Made by a program: the position numbers and the translations under genes. Below, piece after piece: positions 42,246-54,957 of a stretch of 64,000 nucleotides of DNA (positions are counted from its first letter, which is position 1; every line of letters starts with the position of its first letter). The DNA comes from Miscanthus floridulus. Lineage: Eukaryota > Streptophyta > Magnoliopsida > Poales > Poaceae. The notes below the pieces were generated by a model. It was given only the letters and a program-made list of their open reading frames with translations. It searched no databases and was not told the origin of the DNA. The stretch covers positions 23,724,502-23,788,501 of the forward strand of contig NC_089591.1 of assembly GCF_019320115.1 (NCBI RefSeq), in the 5' to 3' direction.

Positions 42246-43040
42246 ATAAGTATAAAGAATGAAAAAGACGACAAGAAAGATTGGCATTAGGCCTAACTCC
42301 TTTCGATTCTTTATAAACACATCTGAAAGTTAACATGTGGGCTATGAGCATCAAATCAAAACAACAAAAAGAACATGGATTCGACCATAAGTAGCATTTG
42401 TCCTCTTTTTTTTGAAAAAAAAGAATACTGCAGAGTTACAGGATTGTCAATCTTATCAGCACTATCAATTTTTGGCAATTATAGAACTCAACCAAGACAC
42501 CCATTGAAGTGCTACATCCCTAGCTCGCAACCCAATTAAGAGTAAGTTCTTGCAAGCCTAGCTCCCCAGCCATTATTAAACTGCATGAAGGGCTCCGAAA
42601 TGAAGACCACTATTTGAAAAAAGAGTAAATGATTATTGTTTTCTTTCATGCATCATTGTTTCCTTCCATGCATGATTATTGTTTCCTTCCATGCATGATT
42701 ATTGTTTCCTTCTATGTATGATTATTGTTTCCTTCCATGCATGATTGTTTCCTTCCATGCATGATTATTGTTTCCTTCCATGCATGTGGCCTCAGGTGAT
42801 CAATTTGTTTCCTTCAAAGCAGGCGAGGATCGTAGGGATGGCAGTTTCTTTTTCTATCGCGCGGGGTATCGCACGGGGTGGGCAGACAGATGAACCAAAA
42901 TAAATGTCGCACCAAAAGATGTCCACGCTTTATTCTTTTTAGTTGTAGGAGATTTCATCACCCATCCTAATTCTTAGAAATAACACAATGAATTTTAGCA
43001 CCGCGAATGGTCTATGTTTTTTAGACACTAGCCCACAAAA
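42246..43040. other. Unassigned DNA holding a minisatellite
   Basis: Low-GC sequence without coding signal. The only clear structure is the 23-bp minisatellite at 42629-42783. Confidence 0.4.
42629..42783. repeat. Minisatellite, 23-bp unit, seven copies
   Basis: Unit ATGATTATTGTTTCCTTCCATGC. Copies start at 42629, 42652, 42672, 42695, 42718, 42741 and 42761. Copies 2 and 6 are 20-bp variants that lack ATT. The remaining copies differ at one or two bases. Confidence 0.92.
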
Positions 43041-43069
43041 GATTTCAGAAATGATCAAAATTGATTTTT

Positions 43070-43391
43070 AGGGCCAGTTTTCCTTCATGCATCCATAGTA
43101 GAAATGAGGTATTTTCAGGGACGGCTTAAAACTGTCGCTAAAAAAATCAATTTTACAGTCTTGTTAAGACAATTGCCCTTGAAAATCAATTTTCATGGAT
43201 GGAATTGTAAGTTAACCACATCTAAAAATGTTTTCCATAAATGGTATGGTTGACTAAAAAATAATTTTTAGATTTTTAAGAATTATAAAAATAATCTTAA
43301 TGAAAAATTTTTAACTACAAAATTTTAGAGCTTGTCGAGTACAACATTGATAGACAACATGTCCTATACAAGGCTATTTCAAAATTTAGTA

Positions 43392-43456
<65 letters not shown>

Positions 43457-43870
43457 GTCCCTAATTGACCTCAAATAAAAAGTTGTCAATTATAAAGTTT
43501 TAGATCTCGTCGACGTCTACAATTTTCTTATGAATTTTATCTTCATCTGACTTTATATGAAAAAGTTACAAATTTATTTGATTTGTAGCTATTTTCAAGG
43601 GAGGTTGACTTTGTTGACCACTTCTGAAAAATCGATTTCTAGACCTTTAGAAATCACCAAATTTTAGGATAGTGGACATAAACAACTAGCTCTAGAAATC
43701 ATATTTTCAAAGACTATTATCTTAAGCCAATCATCCTTAAAAATGGATATATTTCGAGGAGCGGTTTATTTAACAAAACCACCTCTGAAAATGTATTTTT
43801 AGAGGAGCAATTCATAAGCCACATTGGTCCACCTAGTTAAAAATGTTTGCTAAGTGGATTGTAACCTTGA
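43070..43870. mobile_element. CACTA-like non-autonomous element interior (inverted GGGCGGTT-type phrases)
   Basis: Repeated phrases built on AAAATCAATTTT, GAGCGGTTTATTTAAC, AACCACCTCTGAAAAT and GGAGGTTGACTTTGTTGACC occur in both orientations over 800 bp. This subterminal style is seen in rice and sorghum CACTA derivatives. Termini are not visible, and the (TA)n tract sits inside. Confidence 0.35.
43396..43452. repeat. (TA)n microsatellite, 57 bp
   Basis: An uninterrupted TA run of about 28 units. It is likely hypermutable and may be inaccurate in assembly. Confidence 0.95.
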
Positions 43871-45187
43871 AAAGTTTAGAAAGCCTTTATAAAAGTTATT
43901 TTTATAGTAATGAGACTTATTAAGTACGAGAACCAAGAGTGTATATCGATTATTACCCATTAATTAACGATTCTCGAGCAATTAGAGTAGATGCAACTTG
44001 TGACAAATATGTGAAGAAACAGTGGGGAAGAGCATGATGTAGAAGTACCTCGAAAGTGTTACGACCTCTATTTTGGATAGAATATATGTGGATGATTAAC
44101 ACTACTTTTAGAATTGATTGAAAACAAGAATTGCCGCTGCAAATCGAATTAAAAAAACTAGATCCCACATCCGTGCTGGCCGATCTACGGGGTAGTCGTG
44201 CTGTGTGCGCCCATGCTTTACACGGGTAACATGATGTTTTTCTTGTTTGTTTAGTGTTGGGAATGGAAATGTGTTGAAAATATGCTGCAATTATGATTAT
44301 TTGTTTTATCATAGATTCAGTTAGATTGTGAGTTCTATGAGTTCTTGATCCTACACTTGAAACATTTTTGCAGACTTTGCTAAAAAATTTACGTGACAAG
44401 ACATGAGAGCTGAAGGGGAATAGAAATATTACATAGAACAAAGAGTTTCAATCAGTAGCATTCGACAAGGACATGTAGAAGGTCGAAGAGATGGCATATA
44501 TTGAAGAAATGGTGAGGGTTCCAACGAAGATGAAGGAAGAATTGGTATCAATGGAAAAGAAATGCCTTGTTGTTCTCCTTTCACCTTTTTTCTACTTATT
44601 TTAGTTCTTGACATGTTCATTGTTCACTTCCTGAGTCCACTGAAGTGGTTCCAAGTGTGTCCGGATTAGTGTTGTTTACTTTAGGGTTGTCCTGTTGAAC
44701 TATCAATGTGTCGGACTGAATTGTCCATTGCCTCCCTGGGGCCTTAGTTTGTTGCGTTTAATTTACACTCCTAGCTGACCTCCCACCCGCTCATTCCTCT
44801 CTCTGCTCTCCTTCTCTACCCCACCGTGCTGTCGGCGGACGGAAGCCAACCTCTCTCGTGCTCTCTACTCCATCATCGCCATACTCGCCAACGCACATAT
44901 CTGTAGCACATGGTTGACGTTGTAACGACGCTGCAGTTAGTGCAATCAATCCCATCTTAGTTTTTAGCGATTCAGACCATATTTGTGGGATCTAGAATAC
45001 CCCAATCTTAGCTACAGTACTATTCTTTCGATCTGCAGATGAAAATGAGTTTTCTTCTATTGGAGTTTGTGGTCTTTTATATCTCTGTGGAGTTGAACTA
45101 GTGAGCCTTATTATCCTTATTGGTTTAGGAGATCAGTGCTTTGTACAAGTAGATGTTGCACATGTTGATGATAAGCTAGATGATACT
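43871..45187. other. Unassigned intergenic DNA
   Basis: The 162-residue minus frame 44441-43953 has no recognisable domain and an atypical composition. A pyrimidine-rich patch at 44770-44870 resembles a plant 5' leader, but no coding frame follows. Confidence 0.35.
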
Positions 45188-45326
45188 GGCCCCGTTCGGC
45201 TTACCCCATATTCAGCTTGTTTGGCTTGTTTTTTTAGCCGGAACAATGTTTTTCTCTCACAACAATTCAGCCAGAACAGTGTTTTTCAGCCAGTTTCAGC
45301 CAAGATTCAGCAAGCCGACCTGGGCT
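45188..45326. mobile_element. MITE, GGCCCCGTTCG family
   Basis: Starts GGCCCCGTTCGGCTTACC and ends AAGCCGACCTGGGC, a decayed inverse of the start. The centre TTTCTCTCACAACAATTCAG and CAGCCAGTTTCAGCC match the copy at 29716-29853. Confidence 0.75.
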
Positions 45327-45879
45327 AGTGTACCAATGGATGTGGACAAGGATGTAGCGGTGTTTGCCAATGGAGGTCGACCAGGGTCAACATGATCTCA
45401 TGGACATGGATCCAATGTAGGTCAACCAGGATCAAGCAGGATCTCTGAACATTGAACTCTCATGGAGATTGATTAATTATGCAACTAATTTGGTACAACT
45501 CATGGCCTTTTAGTACAATCATACTCACGGTACTACCATTAAGCTTTTACAGGTACTTTAGACTTGGTGATTACCTGAGCCAAGCTTGGGTGAAGGCGAA
45601 GCTATAGTTACTCTGATGACGCAAGTGATTATACATAAAAGTGAAACTAGAACGCTGGGATAATAGATAAAGTTGTTTGAATACCTATCTTGTAACTTGT
45701 AATAACTATTTTATCTCATGTCACTGCTGGCAATGTAAATGTTCTTGAATTAATTTAATGTATGATATCAAGCTATGTGGATCTTAATGGTTGGTTTTGC
45801 TGAGTGGAATTACAACTTGATCCTGCAGGGTAGAACTCATGTGAGTGGAGGTTGCGAGTAGTGACTTTGAGGACCGTTT
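45327..45879. other. Unassigned intergenic DNA
   Basis: No gene or repeat terminus seen. A short duplicated phrase, GGTCGACCAGGGTCAACATG and GGTCAACCAGGATCAAGCAG, occurs at about 45375 and 45420. Confidence 0.35.
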
Positions 45880-46183
45880 CATGACCTGGGGGTGAGCACC
45901 ATGTCAGTCAAGAGGACGACCTGAGATGCTAGCCCGGTGGCCATGGATACAACCCTTACTGTGGCTATCATCACACCTTTGCCTTCGTGCTTGCTCCTAA
46001 CTCCATCTTCTTCTCATTTCTCCAATGTAGAGCACATGCAACTTGTGGTGACTAACATATCCACCATCTCCTACCCTTGCTCAACTCCATCATGTGGACC
46101 TATCTCAATCATATCCACATACTGAAAGCATTAGTGCACTAGTTGTCACTCAATTGCCAAAATCAATCTAGGGCTTGCGAACA
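45880..46183 (-). repeat. Sirevirus-like LTR U3 fragment (minus)
   Basis: On minus from 46183 it reads TGTTCGCAAGCCCTAGATTG then TTTTGGCAATTGAGTGACAA, the same layout as the LTR starts at 3999 (minus) and 12853 (plus). It is truncated leftward. Confidence 0.4.
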
Positions 46184-48683
46184 CGTTCACGGTGATAATG
46201 CCTTAGTGCAACAAAGAAACCTGGTAAGTTCTACCTATGTTTTGGTCAGAAAACACCCTCACCGGATCACCCCTAGTGACTTCTCTGGTGGGGTCACCAG
46301 AGAAATCTGGTGTAGCATTTGAATTTTTTGCACCAGCTTCTCTGTCACTTGTGAAAGCTCCGGTGCTTTCTTCATTGTGGGCAAAGAAGAATATGTGTTG
46401 GTGCCAAATTAGCCCTTGATCAACCACTGTTCCAAAGCTCTGTTATAGTCAACAGAGAGCTTTGTTGCTCTATAAAACAATACATCTCTTCCTTTTCTCA
46501 ACCTTTGTCAAAGCCTCTAACACTTGTTGATCTCTCACAAGATGAACAACACGTTTCTGCCTAATTAGCATTTCTAAAGCAGTATTCAATGGTTTTCTCA
46601 TAGTTTTCAAACCGTCACTCAATTCTAGATGCAACACATTTGTTAGACCTCACAAGTTGCACTAGACAACCAAAAAGAAAAACACATTCGCCCCACTCAA
46701 TAGTACAACTATCTAGCCTATGAACTCATTCATTTAACATCCTCTAATCACCTCATGACTAGAAAAACAAACCCTATTTTATACCTTTGCATCGAGTGTT
46801 CTCAAAACATTTTCGTCATCTTAGCCATGACATCCAAGTTGCTTCATAGCTCCCCATGTGAACTATACTTTTTAATTTCCACATCTTACATGAAATGTTA
46901 GTCCACAAGTGTTGTCATTAATTACCAAAACCCAAACATGGGCCTAAATGCTTCAACAAGGGCATAAAATCCCTGGATGATCAGCCAGGAATCAACCCTA
47001 TCATCCGGCGTATACAACAGTGCTTTTTCTAAGTCTGTTTTATGTCCCGTTTTGACCAGTTCAACTTCTTTGTGATTTTTACTTAAAAACTTCTTCATTT
47101 GGGCTACTTACCACCAAGATCTTGACTAAGCATTAGCCTTCTTGTGCATCCTAATGCTCTCACTTAGACTCGCTTAAGATGAAATCCCTGGACCTCCTTA
47201 TATAGCCAAAGGAACAACAAACCCCTACTACACAATATATGAATGTCTCCAAGCACCAAGCTTACATTCGCTCTATTATGTCCTTAGTTTTGACGAATTT
47301 CCTTTGCACCATGATCCAATCGTCAATCCAAGTATTCAGGCCCAAGAGAGTTGTGTGGCCAATGAACTTATCACACTAACTCCAATGACATACTACAACA
47401 AAACACACGTTAATCACATCACTTGTGTTCATCGATCACCACCGCTGTGCCCCTCCAGTGCATTGTTGTGTGCCATGCTACAGAGAAGGGGAGGAACAAG
47501 GGCGAGGGAGGGTGAGTTAGGTGGATGAATAATTAAAGGAGAGAGAATAGGTGTGGGAGAATAAATTAGGCAACAAAAGTTATTTCTACGGGTGGTTTGG
47601 AACTCTGAGTCGGTCTCTAGAAATGTATTTTTTTGAGGTTGTTAAAAATCTTGGGCACTTCTCTCTATTTGTAGAGGCAACTATAAATATAATTGAGTCT
47701 GAGAAAACAGAGGTGCCTCTCTGGGTCGGTCAATCCCACCAAAGCCAGCTCCACTCCACCATGTAGCAGTGCCACTTTGGTGTTAGTTTTCTACCATGGA
47801 GGAGGTGCAACTATTTGGTTTGCTTCATCTCCAGAAATTGGAGGCTTTGGTGGAATGGCTACATATACACCCTTGGGATGTTGTCTGTACCACTATATTA
47901 CAAATTTTAATTTATTAGAAAGAAAAATGTATTGCATGAGAAGGACGGCAAGCACTGGCAGAACATCACAAAACATATATAGACTTGGTGTCGTGCTAGT
48001 GCAGTAGTGCGAACCCAGCCCATCCAATTTAACTTTGATGTCAGTCTGATTTTTTTCACCCTTGGTCATGGATTCATGTATACGTTCATACAGTACACGA
48101 AGTGCACCCTTGATGAACAGACCCTTATCATGTGACCTTCCATTGGATTCTTGTGTAAATGTTTCATTGATTGATGTAGATGTTGCTATAGTTGATCGTG
48201 AATATGTTCTTCGCCTCGTGATCCCGCCGATGACGTAACTGGTGTCTTTCCTCTAGTCTATTCATCATATAGGTCTGGACGTGCTTGACCGGACTTCAAA
48301 TTCCAAGGTTGTAGGTACACGAAGAAACCATATTCAAATCTACAATCGTGCCAAATCACTTCTAGTTTTAGGGTACCTACAATTTTTTTCATTTATAGAG
48401 TGACTAGGTATTCGGCCCTTAATGTTAAGAAATTAAAATTCCACCCAAATTCAAATATAACCAACAGCTCCTATCAACCGCGGCCATCTCATTGGTACAA
48501 ATGCAAATCCAATGGATGATGACTGTGTTTCATTTTTCAGTGTATGATTTTTCCAATTTGCGGTTTGCCTTCGATTATACATCGGCCTTGAGTAGTCACC
48601 GCAACTCTCAACAAGATACAAAAATATTTCTCGAGGGATAATTAATATTAGCATGGCATACCTTTGGAAACGACCAAAGTAGT
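46184..48683. other. Unassigned DNA with a second LTR-start scrap
   Basis: A second Sirevirus-like start, TGTTGAAGCATTTAGGCCCA then GGTTTTGGTAATTAATGACA on minus, lies at about 46958-46905. A plus-strand TATA-like CTCTATAAAACA is at 46468. I found no intact gene in this 2.5 kb. Short frames at 47304-47766 and 48451-48931 lack domains. Confidence 0.35.
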
Positions 48684-49370
48684 TGTCGGGTTCATAAACC
48701 CAGGGTCTCCGATGGACCCGCTTTCCAGCAAAAGCTCGGCTCAACAGACAGCATTATAAACAACACGCAACTTCTAGGCCGGCCCAGATACCTAACGACA
48801 GGTCGGAAGAGCGATCTAGTCTTCGACCGGAAGGCCACCGAACCTCTGCTTATAGCTCTTTCTCCGACCGGCGTAGTTCGGAGCCGACTAGGGAACGACC
48901 GAACGGGGACACCCACTTGGTAAGGATCCAAGAATCAGGCGGAGCAGATAAGGCAAGGCGTCAAGTCAACCATAATACCGAGGACCGTACCCTGCACACC
49001 TGCAGGACAGTACTATCAGGAAATGTCAGAAGGGTGCTTTGCAACCTTTTAGACTATGTCAGAACACGAATAGTGTTGTGGGCGCCGACATTTGTCCTAC
49101 AGTATGGTAGGCGCCAACATTTGCCATACCAGAAGAACACGATGAAGCCTACCACATGCATTTGGGCTGTCAACAATATTGTGGGCACCAACAAACCATC
49201 TTGTACCCGATGGTGTGGGCAATAAGACTAGGTAGCACACACGCTCTCTTTCTCTCACACTCTTTCTCACTTGAAAAGCCATCCCCTTCACCTATAAAAG
49301 GGGATGCGCTCTCTCCTAAAAAGCTGCACAGAACAACTTCACTGCTCTAGAACTCTAAAGCTACACAGAG
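48684..49370 (+). repeat. Truncated Gypsy LTR, same family as the solo LTR 31708-32873
   Basis: Starts TGTCGGGTTCATAAACCCAG and shares the phrases AAGCTCGGC and CTATAAAAGGGGATGCGCTC (TATA at about 49292) with the solo LTR. Similarity fades after about 49370, where a GC-rich segment begins, so the 3' part is missing. Confidence 0.7.
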
Positions 49371-49700
49371 CAGCCATCACCGCCGCTGTCACTGTCGCCG
49401 TGCTCGCGATTGGCCAGTAGGGCGCACCCCCTAGAAGGGAAGGTCGCACCGCCGCCAGCTTGCTTTCCCTGCCGCTCATCGCAACTCGCTGCAGGCTAGG
49501 TCTCCACTCCTCCCACATGGGAGGTGGGGCGATGCTCAATCCCGTTAGTCCCTTACTATTGTCAAATAAGTACAGGTCAGTCGCGCTCAAAAAACTCAAC
49601 AGTGAGATCAAAAAAGGAACATAGATGCATAACTGGACGAAAGCGGTAGGGCCCTGAAGCCCCGGCCCACTGGCGATGAGCCCGCCAGACGAGGACTGCT
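49371..49700. other. GC-rich junction segment
   Basis: Sequence between the truncated LTR and the Gypsy gag remnant. It may be leader or interior of the same Gypsy element on either strand; I cannot decide. Confidence 0.3.
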
Positions 49701-50815
49701 CATGGGTCGTGACACGCGCCCCCTCACATCGATCGAGGGAGGTGCCGACCCGGTCGGTTCCCGAGTGGCCCACGAGTCACCACGACCACCATCTCATGAC
49801 GCACCCGCAGGGCAACTGACGGGGCATCTCCACTTTGTGGGTCGCAAGCCCACACCGACCCCGAAGATGCAAGGGTACAAGCATGCTCCTCTGACTGGCC
49901 GGCGTGCCCTGCCACGCTTGGAGCAGGGGGGGTGAAGCCAGTGATGCCTCTGAAGGGCGCGACGACCGCGCCTGCTTTGCCTCTCGCTCGACGGCGGTGT
50001 CCGAGCTCACGGCGCGCTTCCTTGATGCGGGAACCTCGCCATGCCTCTCCAGTATCCTGCCCACTGCCAACGGGCACGGCCACAGGCGCACAACGCTCCA
50101 CCGAGGTCTCGACGACACCCCTGTCTCTATCATCCTCGTAGGTGCTCACGTCACCATCCATCTCGGTGGGCTCCTCCGACTCGAGCTCCATCTCCAAGTC
50201 AGTCTGGTTTTCATTGGCCCGCACCTGCCGGGCGATCTCCTAATTCTTCTCGTGCCTCCTCCAGGCCTTCTTCGCCAACTCCTCCAGCGATGCGCAAGTC
50301 GGGATCCATTAGGCCGGAGTACATCCACATCGGCCGCCTCCTCTATGCCAGCGGGGCGACTTGACGATGGAAGAAGGTGTGGAACACACGTAGCCCATCG
50401 AGGCCGTGCTACACCAGCTTCTAGAGCTCTGCCTCGATGACCTCCAGCTTGTTCTACTGACTGGACTGGATCCCACGTCTAGTTCTCCGCCTCTCCGGCC
50501 TTTTTCCGGTGGACGGCGGGAATGGCGCCTCCGTTGGGTTCCTGATGTAGAACCACTCCCCATGCCACCCCTGATTTGAGTCGCAGGGGGAGTACGCGGG
50601 GTAGGAGCCCAACGGCCTCGACTTCTTCTACAACGCGAAGCCTCCAACCAACGTGGTCTTGGGCGGCTTCCCCTCCGACAAGGCTCACCTGGTGAAGATC
50701 TGCCGGAAGAGGTCCACGTGCGGCTCCGTCCCAAGGAAGGCCTTGCAGACGGTGATGAAATCCGGCGACATACATCATTCTAGTCAGATTGAGGTGCTGC
50801 AGTTCTAGGCCCCAT
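49701..50815 (-). pseudogene. Gypsy 'putative gypsy-type transposon' gag-like remnant
   Basis: Read on minus with frameshifts, the sequence gives AGFITVCKAFLGTEPHVDLF (about 50760), KPPKTTLVGGFAL, then GWHGEWFYIRNPTEAPFP (about 50560) and HGLDGLRVFHTFFHRQVAPL (about 50400). These are landmarks of the N-terminal gag-like protein of large grass Gypsy elements annotated as 'putative gypsy type transposon'. The downstream part (50224-49724) is low-complexity. Several stops and shifts make it non-functional. It directly abuts the LTR at 50855. Confidence 0.6.
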
Positions 50816-50854
50816 TCAGTTGAGGATCCCGCACAAGAACCAGTGCACGGGATG

Positions 50855-53800
50855 TGGCAGAACCACCCGAAATAGCGTACTTACGGAGGCGCTCGTCTTC
50901 CACCAGACACTAAGCACCCCGAAAGCCACTACCGCGAGCGGTATCCGTCGGACACACCCCGAGGGAGAGCCCGAAAGATCCACATTTTTCCCCAAGGATC
51001 CAATAATGAAAATGAGTTACAACACAAGTCCATCTCATACATTAGAGTTTCTGAAAAGTACATTATTACAATACCAAATACAGAGTTCGGAATGATAAAC
51101 AGCGGAATATTAAAAGATAACATCTAGCGATAAGATAACGAGGATTTTGTCTGAGCCCACCAGAAGAATCCTCCACACAAGGTACTCCTCAAGCATCACC
51201 TGCAACAGGGGTAAATAACCCTGAGTACACAATGTACTCGCAAGACTTATCCGATAGTGGGAATACTCTCCCGACTCCAAGGAATATGCTAGGCTTTATG
51301 GTTGCTGGTTTTCTTTTAGCCAAAAGCAGTACTAATAGTGAGTCCTTATTGATATATTATTATTATCAGCCGTATTAAGTTTTTATCTAGTCAATCTATA
51401 TAAGCACCTGTGCTACTTTCAAGCAAGAGTTGAGCAATCGATACTGTTTCTTCTCCTTTTCCACTTCCAGTTCTTACTACGGTGCTAAACCGCAGACAAG
51501 CCGTACCGGGTAACCCGGCGATTCGCGAATCAATGTGCCCAGCTGGGTGCCCCGAAGACACACGCCCCGCATGTACCCTAGGCACAAGCAGGACTAACCC
51601 ACCACTCTCCTGTCCCGGGTGTCTAGGTCCCCGTCCAAACTTGGACTCCAAGCCCCCGCCTCTAAGTCCCGGACTTAGTGCGGTGCAAGGACCTCCACCA
51701 CCTCCTCTTCCCATCAGTCGGTCCGGAAAGAGCCGGATCCACGACAAGAGAGCAGCAAGCCTTCCCTGCGCCCATACCCAAGTATGTGCTCAGGGACAAT
51801 AATCTGTGACTTGCCTAGAGTCATATGCAACGACCGGTCCTTAATCGACACAGACAGGGAAAAAGTGTAACCGGGCTATGCCCTGTTGGCCGCAGGACAC
51901 AACCCCTCGCACCCACCAGTACCAAATCCACATCCCTGTCCGGTCACCATTTTCCTTTCCATTATTTCATCATGATATCATAGTTTAATCACCTATTTGC
52001 AAGTAACGACAGGTTACTCACGCTACCGACATCCTGAGCATAGCAGCTACTCGACCTGTACTAGTAGGACTCATGGTGGATATATTTATGCATGTAGCTT
52101 CCATAAAATGCCTGTAACGTAAATGCATATCATATAAATATATTCAGTGATCATTTAAAAATAGGGGTTATGCACCGGGGCTTGCCTTGGGCAGGTGTCG
52201 AGTCAGCAAAGTCAGTACCAACAGGCTCCTGGTCTCCTTCCTGTGTGAAAAGCTCCTCCTCGTACTCCTCGATCACCTCGTCGTACTCCGGATCACCGAT
52301 GGGCACGAAGTCTACCTGTTCGTGATCTACATGAAAAGACGATGCAATGATTACACTATGGCAACAGCAATTCTCAATGCAAAAGTACCTCTATTACATT
52401 ACTAAGTGAGGTCTACCTACTAAAGTCTAAGCCACATACCAGTACTACTAACAAGTATGACCGTGTCCTACATTCTTACAATGACTACGGATATTCATAC
52501 TCCTAATGTCAGTTTATGATAAAGCAAGGATAACAACTACGTCATCCAACGACTCGTTCTATGATTATCATCAGTACAGCAAGTATATAAATGCCTAAGG
52601 AACCTACGGTAACGATTTCAAAGCTAAAGTTATCGTCGGTTTACCACAACAAATCTTGCAATTAAAGATCGATATACCGCTAAGTCCTCTACTTCAAGCT
52701 TATGGGCCTACCATCCTAACCACTAATGGGGAACCAACTGTACTAACAGGTAGTCGATATTTTTGCGAACCTAACAAACTTTGTTTCGCTATTTTTGGAC
52801 AATCATGCAATTTACTACTAATTATTGAAGTTCAGTTCATAACCTAAATAGATAAACAATTTCTAATACAATGAAATGGAGAAAACAAAACCTCCCTGAC
52901 CGGCCCACGACGCGCGGCCCGACCCAACTCGCCATCCCGCCCGCGCGCGACAGCGGCCAGGCGCGCGGCCCACGCGGAGGCACTGGCCCAAATGGCCAAC
53001 GGCCCGCGAAGGGGAAAGCCTGCGCGCGCGGTAAAAATTGCACGAACACCCCCGACGAACTCAGCATTTACTATGAGCTCTACGGTACTGTTTCTCTACT
53101 CTACCGTTTTACACCAGCACCCTCCCACTTCGTCTTCTTCACCGCGAGGAGGTCCCTGGCCCCCCCCCAGGGCGCTGCACCGGCATGACGGCACGGCACC
53201 AGGCGACCACGCCGGCCTCACCTGAACCCCTACAGCCTACCTAAGGGGTCGATAGGTACCTGGATAGCACGTAGAAGCTACTGGAGGCGACACGACGAGC
53301 AGAGATGTAGGCACAACCTCCCTCCCTGGCGGTGGCTCCTGACCTGCAAGAGGCGAGCGCGTTCCCGTGAGCAACATCGAAGGCGAGGCCAGCGCACGAG
53401 CTAGCGAGCACCAGGGAGCACTCACCGACACCCCTGCGTTGACGGTTAGGTTGGAGGCGGTCTAAGCAAGGCTGGCCACGTGAGCTCGCGGCGGTGCGGT
53501 GATGACCGACGAGGGCACTACCGTGGCGGTGGGGCTGGCCTGCTGCGATGCTAGGACTGAGGTGCGCGGGGTGCTCAGGAGGACATGGCGAGTCTGTGGG
53601 TGCACTGAATTGCCACGAGGTGCACTGCGAGACTGGCTCACCGCTGGAGGCCGTCGGCACGGCCTTATGGACCCGGTGGCGCGGTAGTCCAAAATTGAAG
53701 CACAGTGAGTCGAGAATGGCAGCGCGGTGGGGTAGGCTAGATGACCGGCTGTCTAACGGAGCTGCAAGCAAAGCCAATTGGAAAGCGGTGCACCCACTAC

Positions 53801-54872
53801 GGCGAATTGGAAGAAAAGGTCGCGACTGGCAAGGGGACAACAGGAGACAGAGGAGGTCCCATCGCGGTATGGCTCACCAGCGACGTCAACGCTCGGTACT
53901 GACTTGCCTTGGCCATGGGGAACCTCAGGGCGTGCTCCCGACAGCCGTTCGCACGGCCGCAGCAACAAACGACGAAACGCGGCGTGGCTCGCCTACGGGT
54001 AGTACTAGCCCACGGACACCGCAACGCGACGTCGAGGAGATGGCGAAGCAGGCCGTAGACCAGCGCGCAAGCAGCCAAGGGAGTTCAGGCGTGGTACCAA
54101 CGTAACCGCTGGCGACGCGAACGCGGGATCCGGTGGTGACACGGCCACGGTGGCGTAGAGCAAGGCGCGGGCAGAGCACGGCCGCAGTCCGAGCGCCACG
54201 CGTCGGTTGGCGAAGCGAGCAGCAGCGAGGCAGAGCGTCAAGATGCGCGGGGCGTGCAATTGAACGGCGTCGTCAGCACAGCCGAGCGCGGCAGTGGCAT
54301 AGGCCTGCGTGACACAGCGCACTGGCAAGCCGACCGTGGTGGTGACCACGCCCAGCGCTCAGCCAGGTGGTGTGCACGATGTTTAAAGCAGCTAGAAATT
54401 GCGTACGCCATGTCCCAAACGCTAAGCTAATTGCTCGATGCACAAGGGGTACACCGAGCCATCACCCACAGTTGCGACATTTCGCTACTCCTTAAGACAA
54501 TTGTTCCACAACTAATGCCAAAGGTGGCTTCGTCGACCACTTCAAAAACCGCCGCGGAGGGCGTCGTTTTGAAGGGTTTCGCGTCGAAACTCCAAACCCG
54601 ACCCCCGGGACGTACGCGCTAGCCATCCATGTCATCGACCGCAACTTTTTATCATCATTCCCAAAACGTTTATAACATTTTGTGTTAACAAAATTTTGAT
54701 TCAGGTAATAAACGCGTTATGTGACACGAAACATAACCTTTTTCTTTACGTTTCGTAAAAATGTTTCCAAGCCAAACATGGATTATAAAGCCTATCATAC
54801 ACCAATGCACATAAATCAGATGCTTACGAATTATTTCAGCAAAACGTTACAATGTAACACCAGGGTGTTACA
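50855..54872 (-). repeat. 3' LTR of the chromovirus (4018 bp)
   Basis: Plus-strand edges are TGGCAGAACCACCCG (50855) and GGTGTTACA (54872), so on minus it runs TGTAACACC ... CA. It is nearly identical to 60014-64000. The GC-rich half (52870-54400) yields long open frames on both strands (53840-53241 minus, 53548-54105 plus) that are present in both LTRs only because the LTRs are copies. Confidence 0.92.
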
Positions 54873-54876
54873 AATC

Positions 54877-54886
54877 TACCCCCCTC
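54877..54886 (-). promoter_or_regulatory. Polypurine tract of the chromovirus
   Basis: On minus the sequence GAGGGGGGTAGATTT directly precedes the 3' LTR, in the place and form of a plus-strand primer. Confidence 0.8.
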
Positions 54887-54957
54887 AAACAAAATCTCGA
54901 CCCGAGATTTCATGTGCCTAGTGTGAGAAAAGGTATGGAGTACATTTTTGCGCAAAA

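Noticed and set aside
42629..42783. Regular repeats at first reminiscent of a CRISPR array.
   Set aside because: Units are contiguous with no unique spacers and the host is a plant; it is a minisatellite.
43953..44441. 162-codon minus-strand frame.
   Set aside because: AT-rich, no recognisable motif, no splice or regulatory support, and it overlaps another frame.
53241..54105. Long GC-rich open frames on both strands (199 codons minus, 185 codons plus), with near-identical partners at 62404-63265.
   Set aside because: They lie inside the two copies of the chromovirus LTR. Their similarity comes from LTR duplication, frames overlap on both strands, and no domain is recognisable.
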